Origin: an uncultured Clostridia bacterium
Lineage (GTDB): Bacteria; Bacillota; Clostridia; Christensenellales; Aristaeellaceae
Assembly: GCA_946414315.1 (NCBI GenBank)
Contig: CAMKNZ010000008.1
Location: 1 to 64,000 of the forward strand
DNA length: 64,000 nt
Direction: 5' to 3'
Position numbers and translations under genes: made by a program. The notes under the pieces are model-generated. The model saw nothing but the letters and a program-made list of their open reading frames with translations, was not told where the DNA came from and did no database searches. Shown one piece after another: positions 41,624-50,745 of the stretch (position 1 is its first letter; every line of letters starts with the position of its first letter).

Positions 41624-44440
41624 ATGAATCTGGTTCTTGTCCTGCGAGCAGAACTTGTCTGCCTGATCATCCTGCTCTACCTTACATTTGTATCAAGAAC
41701 CTACCGGATGGGAAAAGACGTCCGGATTTTTAACCAGATTCTTTTTTTCGCAATCATCCATGTCGTGATGGATATGGTGACCGTCTATACGGTCAACAGC
41801 CTGGGCGATACCCTTCTGAATAAAATTGCACATGTCATCTTCTACCTTTCGGCGATTATGTATTCCTATGAGATGTGCATTTATACGCTGAACCTGTCCC
41901 GCCCGCAGCAGATGGACCGGAAAAAACGGCTGCTTGCGCTGCTTCCGGCGATGATCTACCTTGTGCTGCTCTTTACGCCGCTGCTGCCCATCCAGTATGA
42001 GCAACTGAACGGAACGAAGGCCAGCACCGGTCCGGCGGCGACGGTGGGCTTCGTGATTGCGTTTGTGTATTTCGCGGTGGCAATCGGCAGCATTTTTATC
42101 CACTGGCGAAAGGTGGGGCGGCACTTTAAGCGCGTGATGCTGCCGATGCTGTTCCTGCTTATCATTACCGAGCTGATCCAGACCCAGGTGAAGGAGTATC
42201 TGTTTACCGGATGCGCAATCACGGCGATCACGGTGGCTTTCTTCTTCACGCTGGAGAACCCGGCTACGGTGCTGGAACGGAAGGTCATGATGGACGCGCT
42301 GAGCGGACTGGGGACCCGGTCCGGTTACGAGCACGACATGGCCGAATATGACAAGGAATTCGAAGCGGACAAGAACACAACCTTTACCTTCCTGTTTGTG
42401 GATATCAATAACCTGCGCAGTGTGAACGGCCTTTACGGACACCAGGAAGGCGACAGCTACATCAGCAACATCGCCGTACTCCTGATGACCGGCCTGCGCG
42501 GCGCGGAACACATCTACCGCATGGGCGGGGACGAATTCCTGGCAATCTACCGGAAGACGGAAGAAAAGGTAGTCGTCCGCGATATCAAGCGGGTGCAGGA
42601 CGCCTGCGTGAAGAGCGGTGAAGAACACGGATACATGCCGGAGCTGGCAATCGGCTACGCGATCTCCGATCCGAAATACAACAACCTGCGGGATGTGCTG
42701 CGGGTTGCGGACTACATGATGTACCGCAACAAGGCGGACATCAAGCGGGATATTGTTGAGGATACAATCCGGCATACGGGCACGCACCTGAACCTGACGG
42801 GACTGACGGACCGCGTGTTTGACGCCATGTGCCTGACCAGTGAAGAGTATTATCCCTACCTGACGAATATGGAAACCAACGTGACCCGCATCGCGCCGGC
42901 CATGGTGGAATTCTTCGGACTGGAAGGGGAGTTCATCGACAACTTCGGCGCGATCTGGCCGAAGTATGTCCACCCTGACGACCTGGCGGAATATACGAAT
43001 GATATGACCGCCACGATCTCCGGACAGAAGCAGTACCATTTCTGCCGGTACAGGGCGAAAGGAAAGAACGGCGAATATGTGGAGCTGACCTGCCGCGGCG
43101 GCGTGTACCACGGCCGGGACGGCGAACCGGACGTGTTTGCCGGCTATATCGTAAACCACGGAGCTACCGGTACGATCGACGGTGCTACGGGCCTGAAGAA
43201 CCACCAGGCGATGTACGAGTATCTGACGGAAGCACTGGCGGAACAGCGCAGCGGTGTGGTCATGCGGCTGGAGATCCGGAACCTGAACCGGATCCGGATG
43301 ATCTACAGCGGCGAGACGGCTGCGTCCCTGATCCGGAACCTGGCCAGCGATTTTGTCAACGCGGTGGATACGGACGGCGAGGTTTACAGCAACCACGGAT
43401 CCAATTTTATCTTCTGCCTGCCCAATTATGACGAAGCGAAAGCCAACGAACTCTACCGCCGGATCCGGAAGCACTGCAAAGCGGGCATCCTGACGGATCA
43501 GGAAGTGATCCCGGTGGATATCACCGGCGGCGCGGTGAAGATGCCGGATGAAACCCTGCCCGTGCCGAGCGCGATCCGCCAGGCGGCGCTGTTCGCCAAT
43601 GAAGAGGCATATTATCACAGTACAAACAGCCTGTGGTTCTTCGGTGAGACGGACCAGGGTGCCGGTACCTATAACAAGGAACTGCTCAAGACGATCCAGC
43701 ACGACTGTATTATGGACCGGACGCGCTTCTATCTGCGGTTCCAGCCGATCATCCGGGCGCAGACCGGAGAGGTTGCCGGGGCGGAAGCACTGCTTCGCTG
43801 GCGGTCTGAGGAGCACGGCGAGGTATCGCCCGGGAGGTTCATCGCATTCCTGGAGAACGATCCGGCCTATGAACCCCTGGGCTACGATATTATCCGCCAT
43901 GCGGTCCGGACTGCCCGAAAGATACGGAAGACGCTGCCGGAGTTCCGCATCAATGTGAACATTACCGCAATCCAGCTGCTTTCGGACGAGTTTATTCCCA
44001 CGGTGGTGAAGATCCTGGAAGAAGAACAGTTCGATCCGGCGTACCTGATGCTGGAACTGACCGAGCGCTGCAAGGAAATGGAGTTCGAACTGCTGAGCGA
44101 ACGGGTGACAGAGTTGAAGAAGACCGGCGTCCGGGTGGCCCTGGACGACATGGGTACCGGTTACTCCACGATCGACCTGCTGCTGCATCTGGCGTCGGAT
44201 GAATTAAAGCTGGACATGGCGTTTACCCGGGAACTGCGGGGTAACGAAAGACATGAAATTCTGACCCGGACCCTGTGTGCGTCCGCGGCCAGGGGCCATA
44301 TTGACATTTGTTTCGAAGGCGTTGAGAATGAGGAACTGGCCGAGTATCTGAAGGGGTACGGCAACGTGCTGCTGCAGGGCTATCACTTCGCGAAGCCGCT
44401 GATGCCGGAAGAATTTATGGAAAAGTACTGCAGCAAATAA
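41624..44440 (+). CDS. Membrane GGDEF / PAS / degenerate GGDEF / EAL protein
   Basis: 938 residues. Seven hydrophobic helices occupy about 1-215 (LVLVLRAELVCLIILLYL onward). A first GGDEF domain (about 220-385) has an intact GGDEF at 301-305. Residues about 395-510 look like PAS (FFGLEGEFIDNFGAIWPKYV). A second GGDEF-like segment (about 515-690) has SNHGSNF in place of the signature and is degenerate. The EAL domain (700-938) keeps EALLRW (Glu721), NVNITAI, LELTERC, DDMGTGYST, LKLDMAF and EGVEN. It is potentially bifunctional: cyclase from the first GGDEF, phosphodiesterase from EAL. GGACGGA is the weak ribosome site. Confidence 0.9.
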   Translation: MNLVLVLRAELVCLIILLYLTFVSRTYRMGKDVRIFNQILFFAIIHVVMDMVTVYTVNSLGDTLLNKIAHVIFYLSAIMYSYEMCIYTLNLSRPQQMDRKKRLLALLPAMIYLVLLFTPLLPIQYEQLNGTKASTGPAATVGFVIAFVYFAVAIGSIFIHWRKVGRHFKRVMLPMLFLLIITELIQTQVKEYLFTGCAITAITVAFFFTLENPATVLERKVMMDALSGLGTRSGYEHDMAEYDKEFEADKNTTFTFLFVDINNLRSVNGLYGHQEGDSYISNIAVLLMTGLRGAEHIYRMGGDEFLAIYRKTEEKVVVRDIKRVQDACVKSGEEHGYMPELAIGYAISDPKYNNLRDVLRVADYMMYRNKADIKRDIVEDTIRHTGTHLNLTGLTDRVFDAMCLTSEEYYPYLTNMETNVTRIAPAMVEFFGLEGEFIDNFGAIWPKYVHPDDLAEYTNDMTATISGQKQYHFCRYRAKGKNGEYVELTCRGGVYHGRDGEPDVFAGYIVNHGATGTIDGATGLKNHQAMYEYLTEALAEQRSGVVMRLEIRNLNRIRMIYSGETAASLIRNLASDFVNAVDTDGEVYSNHGSNFIFCLPNYDEAKANELYRRIRKHCKAGILTDQEVIPVDITGGAVKMPDETLPVPSAIRQAALFANEEAYYHSTNSLWFFGETDQGAGTYNKELLKTIQHDCIMDRTRFYLRFQPIIRAQTGEVAGAEALLRWRSEEHGEVSPGRFIAFLENDPAYEPLGYDIIRHAVRTARKIRKTLPEFRINVNITAIQLLSDEFIPTVVKILEEEQFDPAYLMLELTERCKEMEFELLSERVTELKKTGVRVALDDMGTGYSTIDLLLHLASDELKLDMAFTRELRGNERHEILTRTLCASAARGHIDICFEGVENEELAEYLKGYGNVLLQGYHFAKPLMPEEFMEKYCSK

Positions 44441-44503
44441 AACTTTTGCGATCGCTGTTACCAAAATCCTTTCAGGATTTTGACAGCTGCTCAAATAAAG
44501 AAC

Positions 44504-44527
44504 GGGAGCGTGCGGACGCATGCTCCC
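44504..44527 (-). terminator. Terminator of the minus-strand pair
   Basis: GGGAGCGTGC and GCATGCTCCC pair (one G-T) over GGAC. Reading on the minus strand, it is followed by GTTCTTTATTTG, a modest T-tract, just after the phosphoesterase stop. A separate hairpin, CAAAATCCT/AGGATTTTG, lies at about 44462-44482. Confidence 0.65.
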
Positions 44528-44545
44528 GATTGTAATTCCGGAGGA

Positions 44546-45211
44546 TTATAACTGGCTGTTTCTGATCAGCATACGCCGGCCGAAGCGGGTCGGTTCTTTC
44601 CGGTTCATGGTTTCCGGCAGATCGAATTCATAGGAAGTGCTTGCGTTGATGACCGGGATCCCGTTCCAGTCCCGTTGGCGGATAAAATGGGCGCCGGTAT
44701 AGGACTGGTGAACGTGGCCGTGGACCATGACCGCCGGGCGCCAGCGGTCCAGCAGCGGGCCGAAGCACTCAAAGCCGCGGTGGGCAGGATCCTCCTGGTC
44801 CCCGAAACCGCGGATCGGCGTGTGGGTCAGCAGGATATCGAAACCTCCGGCGGAGCGGATTTTCCGGCGAAGAGAGGCGATCCGGCAGGACATCTCTTTT
44901 TCAGAATACATATTGAGGCCATCGGGGCGGTAGCGGATGGACCCGCCCAGGCCGAGGATGCGAACGCCTTTTACCTGAACGATCTTTCCTTCCGCGCTGA
45001 GGCAGCCTTCCGGCGGCTCTTTTTCATACCTGTCGTCATGATTGCCGTGGATGTAGACGATCGGCGCATTGGTAAAGCAGGTCAGGAAAGACAGGTATTT
45101 GGCAGGAAGATCGCCGGCGGAGAGGATCAGATCCACACCGCTGAGCGCTTCCCGGCAAAGGTCCCCCCACAGCCGATCGGAGGGTTCGTCCGCGATCGCA
45201 AGAATCCTCAT
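44546..45211 (-). CDS. Metallophosphoesterase with altered first motif
   Basis: 221 residues. Calcineurin-like motifs II-V are present: LILSAGDLPAKYL, YIHGNHDD, LLTHTPIRGFG, and VMVHGHVHQSY. The first motif is MRILAIADEPSDRLW, where the usual D-x-H lacks the His (ADEPS), so one metal ligand differs from the standard set. Relatives with this change are known in Bacillota, so it is not necessarily inactive. Coupled to the BMP/ParB-like gene with a 10-base gap. Substrate unknown. Confidence 0.8.
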   Translation of the reverse strand: MRILAIADEPSDRLWGDLCREALSGVDLILSAGDLPAKYLSFLTCFTNAPIVYIHGNHDDRYEKEPPEGCLSAEGKIVQVKGVRILGLGGSIRYRPDGLNMYSEKEMSCRIASLRRKIRSAGGFDILLTHTPIRGFGDQEDPAHRGFECFGPLLDRWRPAVMVHGHVHQSYTGAHFIRQRDWNGIPVINASTSYEFDLPETMNRKEPTRFGRRMLIRNSQL

Positions 45212-45221
45212 ATCCGCACGC

Positions 45222-47147
45222 TCACTTTCTGTTCCAGCTGAAGGCTGACAACTGCGGCTTCAGTTCACCGTGGATTCCCTGAAGCCGGACCAGCGGACGG
45301 GCGGATTCGATCAGCTCGTCCATGGCAGGAAGGGTGCCGACGATATTGTCGGCCAGATAATCCATACAGAGGATCTCAGCCGGCGTCAGGCGGCGGTCTG
45401 CGTCGCAGCGGAGGACGCCGTCCTGATCCCGCAGTTCGCCCTCAAAGGGGGAGAAGGAAGCGTCGCGGATCTGCTCCCGGAAATGGTGGATGGTCCGGGC
45501 GGCGTAAGGATCAAACCGGGAGGAGAAGGCAACATCCAGAATACTGGAACCGAGGCCCCACCAGTAATTGGTTACGTTATCCTTGCTTCCGGACTGGGCA
45601 AAGGTGCCGTTCAGCATCTGCTCAAGCATCATCCGGTAGAAAAGTCCCCAGCGCGGGACCAGGGTGGCCATGTTGATAATTTCGCCGTTTTCCCGCAGAT
45701 ATAGGCCGTAATCCCGGGCCTCATGATTGGGCGCGGTGATATCCCGGTTGCAGATCACGCGGATCTCCGGATCCTCAAAGGGGCTTTCCGCGTTGAACCA
45801 GGAAGCGGAGAACCAGTTCAGGTACACCCTGGCCTGCGGATTGACCATACGGGCGCCCAGTGCGAAGGCGTTGGCCGCCGCGGGGGTTCCGTAGATCGGG
45901 TAGTCCGCGATATATCCGATCTTGCCGTTATCGGACAGGATGCCGGCGGCCAGGCCGAGCAGGAATTTCGCTTCGTAGAACCGGATATAATAGGTACGGA
46001 TATTGGTATAGTTGGACAGGAGGGAGCAGCACAGGAAACGGACTTCCGGATGCTCGAGGGCCGCCTCGATGGTGCTGTTGAGCATGACGGGCGACGTGGC
46101 GAAGATGGCGTTATAACCGTCTTTGATCAGGCGGCGGATTTCCTCTTCACAGTCCGCCCGGGAGGGAACGATGCAGGCAGCGGTTTCGAGCTTGTCGCCC
46201 AGCTTTTCTTCCGCCTCCAGCCGGCCGAGGTTGTGCCAGTAGTTCCAGGCGGAATCCTCGATGGAACGGTTGAAGAGGAAAGCCGCTTTGATCTTTGAAG
46301 GCCGGAACAGGACGGAGATCAGCGGAACCGGGCCGGCAGGCTGCACCTGCTCCATGACCAGGTTTACCCGCCCTTCCCGCAGCTCGAATTCCTTCGACAT
46401 CAGCCGGATCCGTTCGGCGGTTTTCGCCATATCGTCATCCTTAACATCCAGATAACCAAAGGCGGTCAGATAGATCAGGAACGCATCGCCGCAGGGATGG
46501 GCAGGCTTTCCTTTCATTATGGTCAGATAGTTTTCGGAGAAATAATGATACAGTTTCCGCAGGGACAGGATCTCATCCTCAGTCCATTTATCCCCGGCGC
46601 GGACGCCGGGCAGGGAGAGCAGTTTCCGGTAGGAACCGGGCCGGGAAAAAAAGATGGAATAAAGCCCGGTTTCCTTTGAAAAGTCGCAGTACTCATAATA
46701 GGAAACGATCTCCGGGTCGTCGCTCAGGGGCGGATAAACCCGGGTGACGTCTGCTTCGATATCGCGTGCGTTGAGGTATTTCATAACAGAAATGCGCTTG
46801 TTTCCCTCAATGGCATAATAATTGCCGAGGTATTCCAGCACGGTGACGGGCTGGTTAACGCCGCTTTGCTCAACGCTCTCGCACAGGCTTTCCCACTTGG
46901 TGGCGAACTCGCTTCCGGCTTCCAGGATCGGCAGGAAACCTTCCGCAAAGGCATAGCTGCGTCCGCGGGAAACGGAACCGATCACCCTGTCCAGCGGAAT
47001 CTGCATGATGCCGAGGGAAAGCCGGCTGAGGGTGGAAAGATTCGGCACCTTTTCCTCCAGTACCGGCAGATAAGGATCGGTATTGGCCTGGATGGCTGCC
47101 TGATAAACGCGCAGCCCTTCGCGGCGGGCTTTACTGTAATGGTCCAT
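45222..47147 (-). CDS. Cytosolic BMP-family protein with ParB-like N-terminal domain
   Basis: 641 residues from the ATG at 47147; the open frame extends far upstream but has no ribosome site or recognisable protein there. No signal peptide is present. Residues about 60-150 contain LGIMQIPLDRVIGSV and NYYAIEGNKRISVMKYLNA, resembling a ParB/sulfiredoxin-like domain. From about 260 on, a BMP/PnrA-type binding fold is seen (AAFLFNRSIEDSAWNYWHN; IKDGYNAIFATSPVM; VRFLCCSLLSNYTNIRTYYIR; KIGYIADYPIYGTPAAANAFALG; LYLRENGEI). BMP proteins usually bind nucleosides outside the cell, so a cytosolic form suggests an internal sensor. It precedes the phosphoesterase gene by 10 bases. Confidence 0.7.
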   Translation of the reverse strand: MDHYSKARREGLRVYQAAIQANTDPYLPVLEEKVPNLSTLSRLSLGIMQIPLDRVIGSVSRGRSYAFAEGFLPILEAGSEFATKWESLCESVEQSGVNQPVTVLEYLGNYYAIEGNKRISVMKYLNARDIEADVTRVYPPLSDDPEIVSYYEYCDFSKETGLYSIFFSRPGSYRKLLSLPGVRAGDKWTEDEILSLRKLYHYFSENYLTIMKGKPAHPCGDAFLIYLTAFGYLDVKDDDMAKTAERIRLMSKEFELREGRVNLVMEQVQPAGPVPLISVLFRPSKIKAAFLFNRSIEDSAWNYWHNLGRLEAEEKLGDKLETAACIVPSRADCEEEIRRLIKDGYNAIFATSPVMLNSTIEAALEHPEVRFLCCSLLSNYTNIRTYYIRFYEAKFLLGLAAGILSDNGKIGYIADYPIYGTPAAANAFALGARMVNPQARVYLNWFSASWFNAESPFEDPEIRVICNRDITAPNHEARDYGLYLRENGEIINMATLVPRWGLFYRMMLEQMLNGTFAQSGSKDNVTNYWWGLGSSILDVAFSSRFDPYAARTIHHFREQIRDASFSPFEGELRDQDGVLRCDADRRLTPAEILCMDYLADNIVGTLPAMDELIESARPLVRLQGIHGELKPQLSAFSWNRK

Positions 47148-47402
47148 GGTATCACTTCGTTTCAATGAAAAATGAATAATGCACAACGAAATATGCCGTA
47201 CATTACGGGTCATTGATGACCAGGAATATTTTATCAAATTCAGAAGGAATTGGCAAAACGTGAACGATTTAAGGATCAAGGGACGGAACGTCCGTGAAGT
47301 TGTCGGATCTGGGAAAGTGATCGAACAATTTGTCCGTCTTGAGAAATAAGGGCGTGAATGATAAAATAAATCCGTATAATCTTGATTACGGAGGGACACG
47401 GA

Positions 47403-48119
47403 ATGCCGGAAATCGGGATGATCCTGCGGGAAGGGAAAGGCAAGAAAATCTACGCGACGGATGATCCGGACAAGGCGATCGTCTATTTCAAGGACGAAGC
47501 CATGGCTTTTCACGGCCTGAAACGGGGCCGTATCCTCGGCAAGGGCGAAGTCAACAATTCGGTGTGCGAGCACCTTTTTCAGCTGCTGAAAGAAAACGGA
47601 ATTGAAAATCACTACCTGGAACGGATTGACGCAAGGCACAGCCTGATCAGACGGTGTGAGATGATCCCGCTGTCTGTCAAGATCCGCAACCGTTCCGCCG
47701 GACAGCTGGCAGAGCGGACCGGAATCCCGGTGGGGACGAAACTGGAACCTCCGGTAGTGGAGTTTGAACTGCGGTACACCGGGATGGACGCGGATCCGCT
47801 GGTGAACAATACCCACATTTATGCCATGAAACTGGCCACACCGGAGGAAATGGCCGAGATCAGCCGGGTCAGCCTGAAGGTGAACGACATCCTGACGGCT
47901 TACCTGAAAGATATCAATATCGAACTGATCGATTTCAAACTGGAATTCGGACGCTGGCACGGAAAGATCCTCGTCGCGGACGAGATCACGCCTGACACGG
48001 CGCGCTTCTGGGACGCGGGCACGCATGAGCCGCTGGATATCGACCGGTTCAGAAGAGACATGGATAACGTTGCGGAAGCCTATCAGGAAGTGCTTCACCG
48101 GATGATGGGTGTAGGATGA
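47403..48119 (+). CDS. purC: Phosphoribosylaminoimidazole-succinocarboxamide synthase (SAICAR synthetase)
   Basis: 238 residues from ATG 47403 (GGAGGG site), forming SAICAR from CAIR, aspartate and ATP in purine synthesis. Motifs: LREGKGKKIYATDDPDKAIV, FHGLKRGRILGKGEVNN (AIR-binding side), RCEMIPLSVKIRNRSAGQL, and LIDFKLEFGRWHGKILVADEITPDT. Length is normal. The next gene overlaps by four bases. No other pur genes are in view, so it may be an isolated copy or the start of a scattered pathway. Confidence 0.95.
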   Translation: MPEIGMILREGKGKKIYATDDPDKAIVYFKDEAMAFHGLKRGRILGKGEVNNSVCEHLFQLLKENGIENHYLERIDARHSLIRRCEMIPLSVKIRNRSAGQLAERTGIPVGTKLEPPVVEFELRYTGMDADPLVNNTHIYAMKLATPEEMAEISRVSLKVNDILTAYLKDINIELIDFKLEFGRWHGKILVADEITPDTARFWDAGTHEPLDIDRFRRDMDNVAEAYQEVLHRMMGVG

Positions 48120-49078
48120 AGAGTATGATCAGAAAAACCATTGCATTGCTGCTGGCGCTGCTGCTCCTGTGGGGTGTCGGGTGTGCCGCGGCGGAAGAAG
48201 GGGAGTTTCCGGCATTAAACGATGCCGGTTTTCTGGATTCCGGGGAGTTCGTCTTTGAAGACGAGGAAAACGGTGTATGGCGCTACGCCAGCGCTACGCT
48301 CCGCGTTGAGATCTACCGCAGGGAGCAGACAAAACCTGCCCGCGTCTGGTATGAGGCGGAGGTTTTCTGCGCGGAAGGAAGCACAGGGCCCCGGATGATC
48401 GCCAATGATCCGGAACACTGGAAAGTGGCGGCAAACATGGAATATCCCTACAAGATCGCCCGCAAGACCGGGACGGTACTGGCGCTCTCCAACGATTTTG
48501 CCCAGCTGAGGATTCAGCAGAAGAAAGGCAGGCCGGGCATCATCATCCGGGACGGCAAGGTCTGGTCTGACCGGACGAAGAAGCAGGGCGTCAAGGACTT
48601 CCCGAACCTGGACTGCCTGGCGATCTGGCCGGACGGCGATATGAAGGTTTATTACAGCGACGAAATGACCGCGGAGGAATACCTTGAAGCAGGCGCCATT
48701 GACGTGCTGTCCTTCGGGCCGATCCTGATCCGGGACGGGGAACTGAATGAAAAGGGGCTGAAACAGTACGGCACCAGCCGCGCCCCCCGTACGGCCGTGG
48801 GCATGGTGGAAAAGGGTCATTACTGGTTCATGATGCTGGAGGGGCGGATCAAACGGAGCAGGGGCGACGGGATCCGCTTCCTGGCGGAAAAACTGCTGGA
48901 CAAGGGCTGCACCACGGGCTTTAATCTGGACGGCGGTGATACAGCCTGTATCGTCTTTATGGGACATCAGCTGTGCAAGATGCAGGACGGAAAGAAGCAT
49001 CTCGCCTCCCGGAGGACGAGCGACATCCTGGGCGTTGGGAAGTCGGAACTGCTGCCGGCGGTGAGCGATCCGTGGTAA
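48116..49078 (+). CDS. Exported phosphodiester glycosidase (NAGPA) family protein
   Basis: 320 residues overlapping purC by four bases. N-terminal signal MIRKTIALLLALLLLWGVGC with GVGC looks like a lipobox, so it may be a lipoprotein. The body has the NAGPA fold: NMEYPYKIARKTGTVLALSNDFAQL, GIIIRDGKVW, VLSFGPILIRDGE, PRTAVGMVEKGHYWFMMLEG and the closing GFNLDGGDTACIVFMG. Family members hydrolyse sugar phosphodiesters, for example on wall polymers. A tail of about 45 residues follows the last motif. The pairing with purC looks incidental. Confidence 0.85.
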   Translation: MKSMIRKTIALLLALLLLWGVGCAAAEEGEFPALNDAGFLDSGEFVFEDEENGVWRYASATLRVEIYRREQTKPARVWYEAEVFCAEGSTGPRMIANDPEHWKVAANMEYPYKIARKTGTVLALSNDFAQLRIQQKKGRPGIIIRDGKVWSDRTKKQGVKDFPNLDCLAIWPDGDMKVYYSDEMTAEEYLEAGAIDVLSFGPILIRDGELNEKGLKQYGTSRAPRTAVGMVEKGHYWFMMLEGRIKRSRGDGIRFLAEKLLDKGCTTGFNLDGGDTACIVFMGHQLCKMQDGKKHLASRRTSDILGVGKSELLPAVSDPW

Positions 49079-49081
49079 CTG

Positions 49082-49110
49082 TTGCAATGCAAAGGAACTT
49101 GTGTTAGAAT
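49082..49110 (+). promoter_or_regulatory. Sigma-A promoter of tig
   Basis: TTGCAA, 17 bases, TAGAAT; 63 bases upstream of the tig ATG. Confidence 0.6.
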
Positions 49111-49173
49111 GCCATGCGGTGTTTTATACGCACCGCTGTTTTATGCTGAAAAGATTCAGGAGGAAAGATATTC

Positions 49174-50688
49174 ATGAGCCACACCTACGAGAAACTGTCC
49201 GGAAACAAAGCGAAGCTGACCTTCACGATCCCCGCGGAGCAGTTTGACGAAGCAATGCAGCAGGCATTCCTGAAGCTGCGCAAGCGGATTAACGTGCCGG
49301 GTTTCCGGAAGGGCAAGGCTCCGAGAAAGATGATCGAAACGCTGTACGGCGAGAGCATCTTCTATGACGACGCTTTTGAGATCGTTTTCCCGGACGCGTA
49401 CCGCGCGGCCGTGGAAGAATATGATCTGAAGCCTGTGGACCAGCCCCAGATCGACCTGGATGAGATCGGTGCCGGCCAGGACCTGAAATTCCATCTGGAA
49501 GTGTTTGTCCGCCCCGACGTGACGCTGGGCGACTATAAGGGGCTGGCGGTTGAGACCGAGATCCAGAAGCTGACGGATGAGATGGTTAACGCCCGGATCG
49601 AGGAAGATCGTAAAAAGGCCAGCCGTACCATCGACGTGGACGACCGTCCCGTTGAAGAAGGTGACACTGTAAACCTGGATTACGCCGGTTCCGTTGACGG
49701 CGTTGCTTTCGCCGGCGGCACCGCCCAGGGACAGACCCTGACCATCGGCAGCCATCAGTTCATCCCCGGATTCGAAGAACAGATGGTCGGCATGCAGATC
49801 GGTGAGGAAAAAGACCTGAACGTCAAATTCCCCGACGAGTATCATGCTGAAGAGCTCAAGGGCAAGGACGCCGTGTTCCATGTAAAGGTGAACGGCATCC
49901 AGAAGACCGAAGTGCCGGAGCTGGACGACGATTTTGCCGCAGACATCAGCGAATTCGATACCTTCAAGGCCTATAAGGACAACATCGTCAAGGAACTGAC
50001 CGACCGCATCAACAAGAACAACGACGTCGCTGCGGAGAACGCGCTGGTTGAGAAGGCCGCGGAGAACGCCCAGATCGATATTCCGGAATCCATGATCGAT
50101 GACCAGGCCGAGTATATGGTCCGCGAGATGGCGATGCGGATGAGCTACCAGGGACTGCGGATGGAAGACTACCTGAAGTACACCGGCCAGACGATGGACG
50201 GTGTGAAGCAGATGTACAAGCCCGAAGCTGAAAAGCGCGTCCGCATCGAACTGGTGATCGAAGCGATCCGTAAGGCCGAGAAGATCGAGCCCACCGAAGC
50301 AGACATCGAAAAGGCCATCGCGGAGCAGGCTGAACAGATGGGTCAGGAAGTGGAAACCTTCAAGAAGAACCTGACGGAAGAACAGAAGGGTTACCTGAAG
50401 GATAACGCCGCGATCCGCCTGGTTCTGGACCTGCTGAAGAAGGACGCCAAGATCACGGAGAAGAAGGCGGAGGAAGCGGAAGACAAGAAACCCGCGAAGA
50501 AGCCTGCCGCCAAGAAGACGGCGAAGAAGGCCGACTCAGAAGAAGCTGCCGCGGAAGAAAAGCCCGCGAAGAAGCCCGCCGCCAAAAAGACCGTGAAGAA
50601 GGCTGACGCGGAAGAAACCCCTGCGGAAGAAAAACCCGCCAAGAAACCCGCCGCCAAAAAGACGGCAAAGAAGACAGACGCTGAGTAA
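49174..50688 (+). CDS. tig: Trigger factor with histone-H1-like tail
   Basis: 504 residues; ribosome-associated chaperone and prolyl isomerase. The N-terminal ribosome-binding signature is VPGFRKGKAPRKMIE. The PPIase (FKBP) domain (about 155-240) has VEEGDTVNLDYAGSVDGVAF and the C-terminal chaperone arms follow to about 425. A Lys/Ala/Pro-rich tail (430-504) with repeated PAKKPAAKKT units is an addition not seen in usual trigger factors of about 430 residues. The tail is basic and disordered in appearance and resembles histone H1 C-termini. GGAGG site; followed by clpP, clpX and lon. Confidence 0.95.
   Translation: MSHTYEKLSGNKAKLTFTIPAEQFDEAMQQAFLKLRKRINVPGFRKGKAPRKMIETLYGESIFYDDAFEIVFPDAYRAAVEEYDLKPVDQPQIDLDEIGAGQDLKFHLEVFVRPDVTLGDYKGLAVETEIQKLTDEMVNARIEEDRKKASRTIDVDDRPVEEGDTVNLDYAGSVDGVAFAGGTAQGQTLTIGSHQFIPGFEEQMVGMQIGEEKDLNVKFPDEYHAEELKGKDAVFHVKVNGIQKTEVPELDDDFAADISEFDTFKAYKDNIVKELTDRINKNNDVAAENALVEKAAENAQIDIPESMIDDQAEYMVREMAMRMSYQGLRMEDYLKYTGQTMDGVKQMYKPEAEKRVRIELVIEAIRKAEKIEPTEADIEKAIAEQAEQMGQEVETFKKNLTEEQKGYLKDNAAIRLVLDLLKKDAKITEKKAEEAEDKKPAKKPAAKKTAKKADSEEAAAEEKPAKKPAAKKTVKKADAEETPAEEKPAKKPAAKKTAKKTDAE
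50461..50688 (+). repeat. Repeated tail codons in tig (PAKKPAAKKT units)
   Basis: The codons for PAKKPAAKKTAKK (and a V variant) occur three times in about 200 bases, separated by acidic EEAAAEEK or EETPAEEK segments. It is part of the tig reading frame. Confidence 0.85.
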
Positions 50689-50700
50689 CATTCACTGTAC

Positions 50701-50724
50701 GGCGGCCCGGCCGGGCCGCCTTTT
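50701..50724 (+). terminator. Hairpin between tig and clpP
   Basis: A perfect GGCGGCCCGG / CCGGGCCGCC palindrome followed by TTTT, 12 bases after the tig stop. It probably partly terminates tig transcription and sets the level of clpP, which has its own strong AAAGGAGG site. Confidence 0.75.
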
Positions 50725-50745
50725 CAGTCAAAAGGAGGAACCGAT

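Noticed and set aside
41693-44188. 831-codon minus-strand open frame
   Set aside because: It is an antisense shadow of the GGDEF/EAL gene. The composition is atypical and no ribosome site supports it.
47148-48098. Upstream extension of the minus-strand BMP gene
   Set aside because: The open frame continues antisense to purC but lacks a start with a ribosome site. The recognisable protein begins at 47147.
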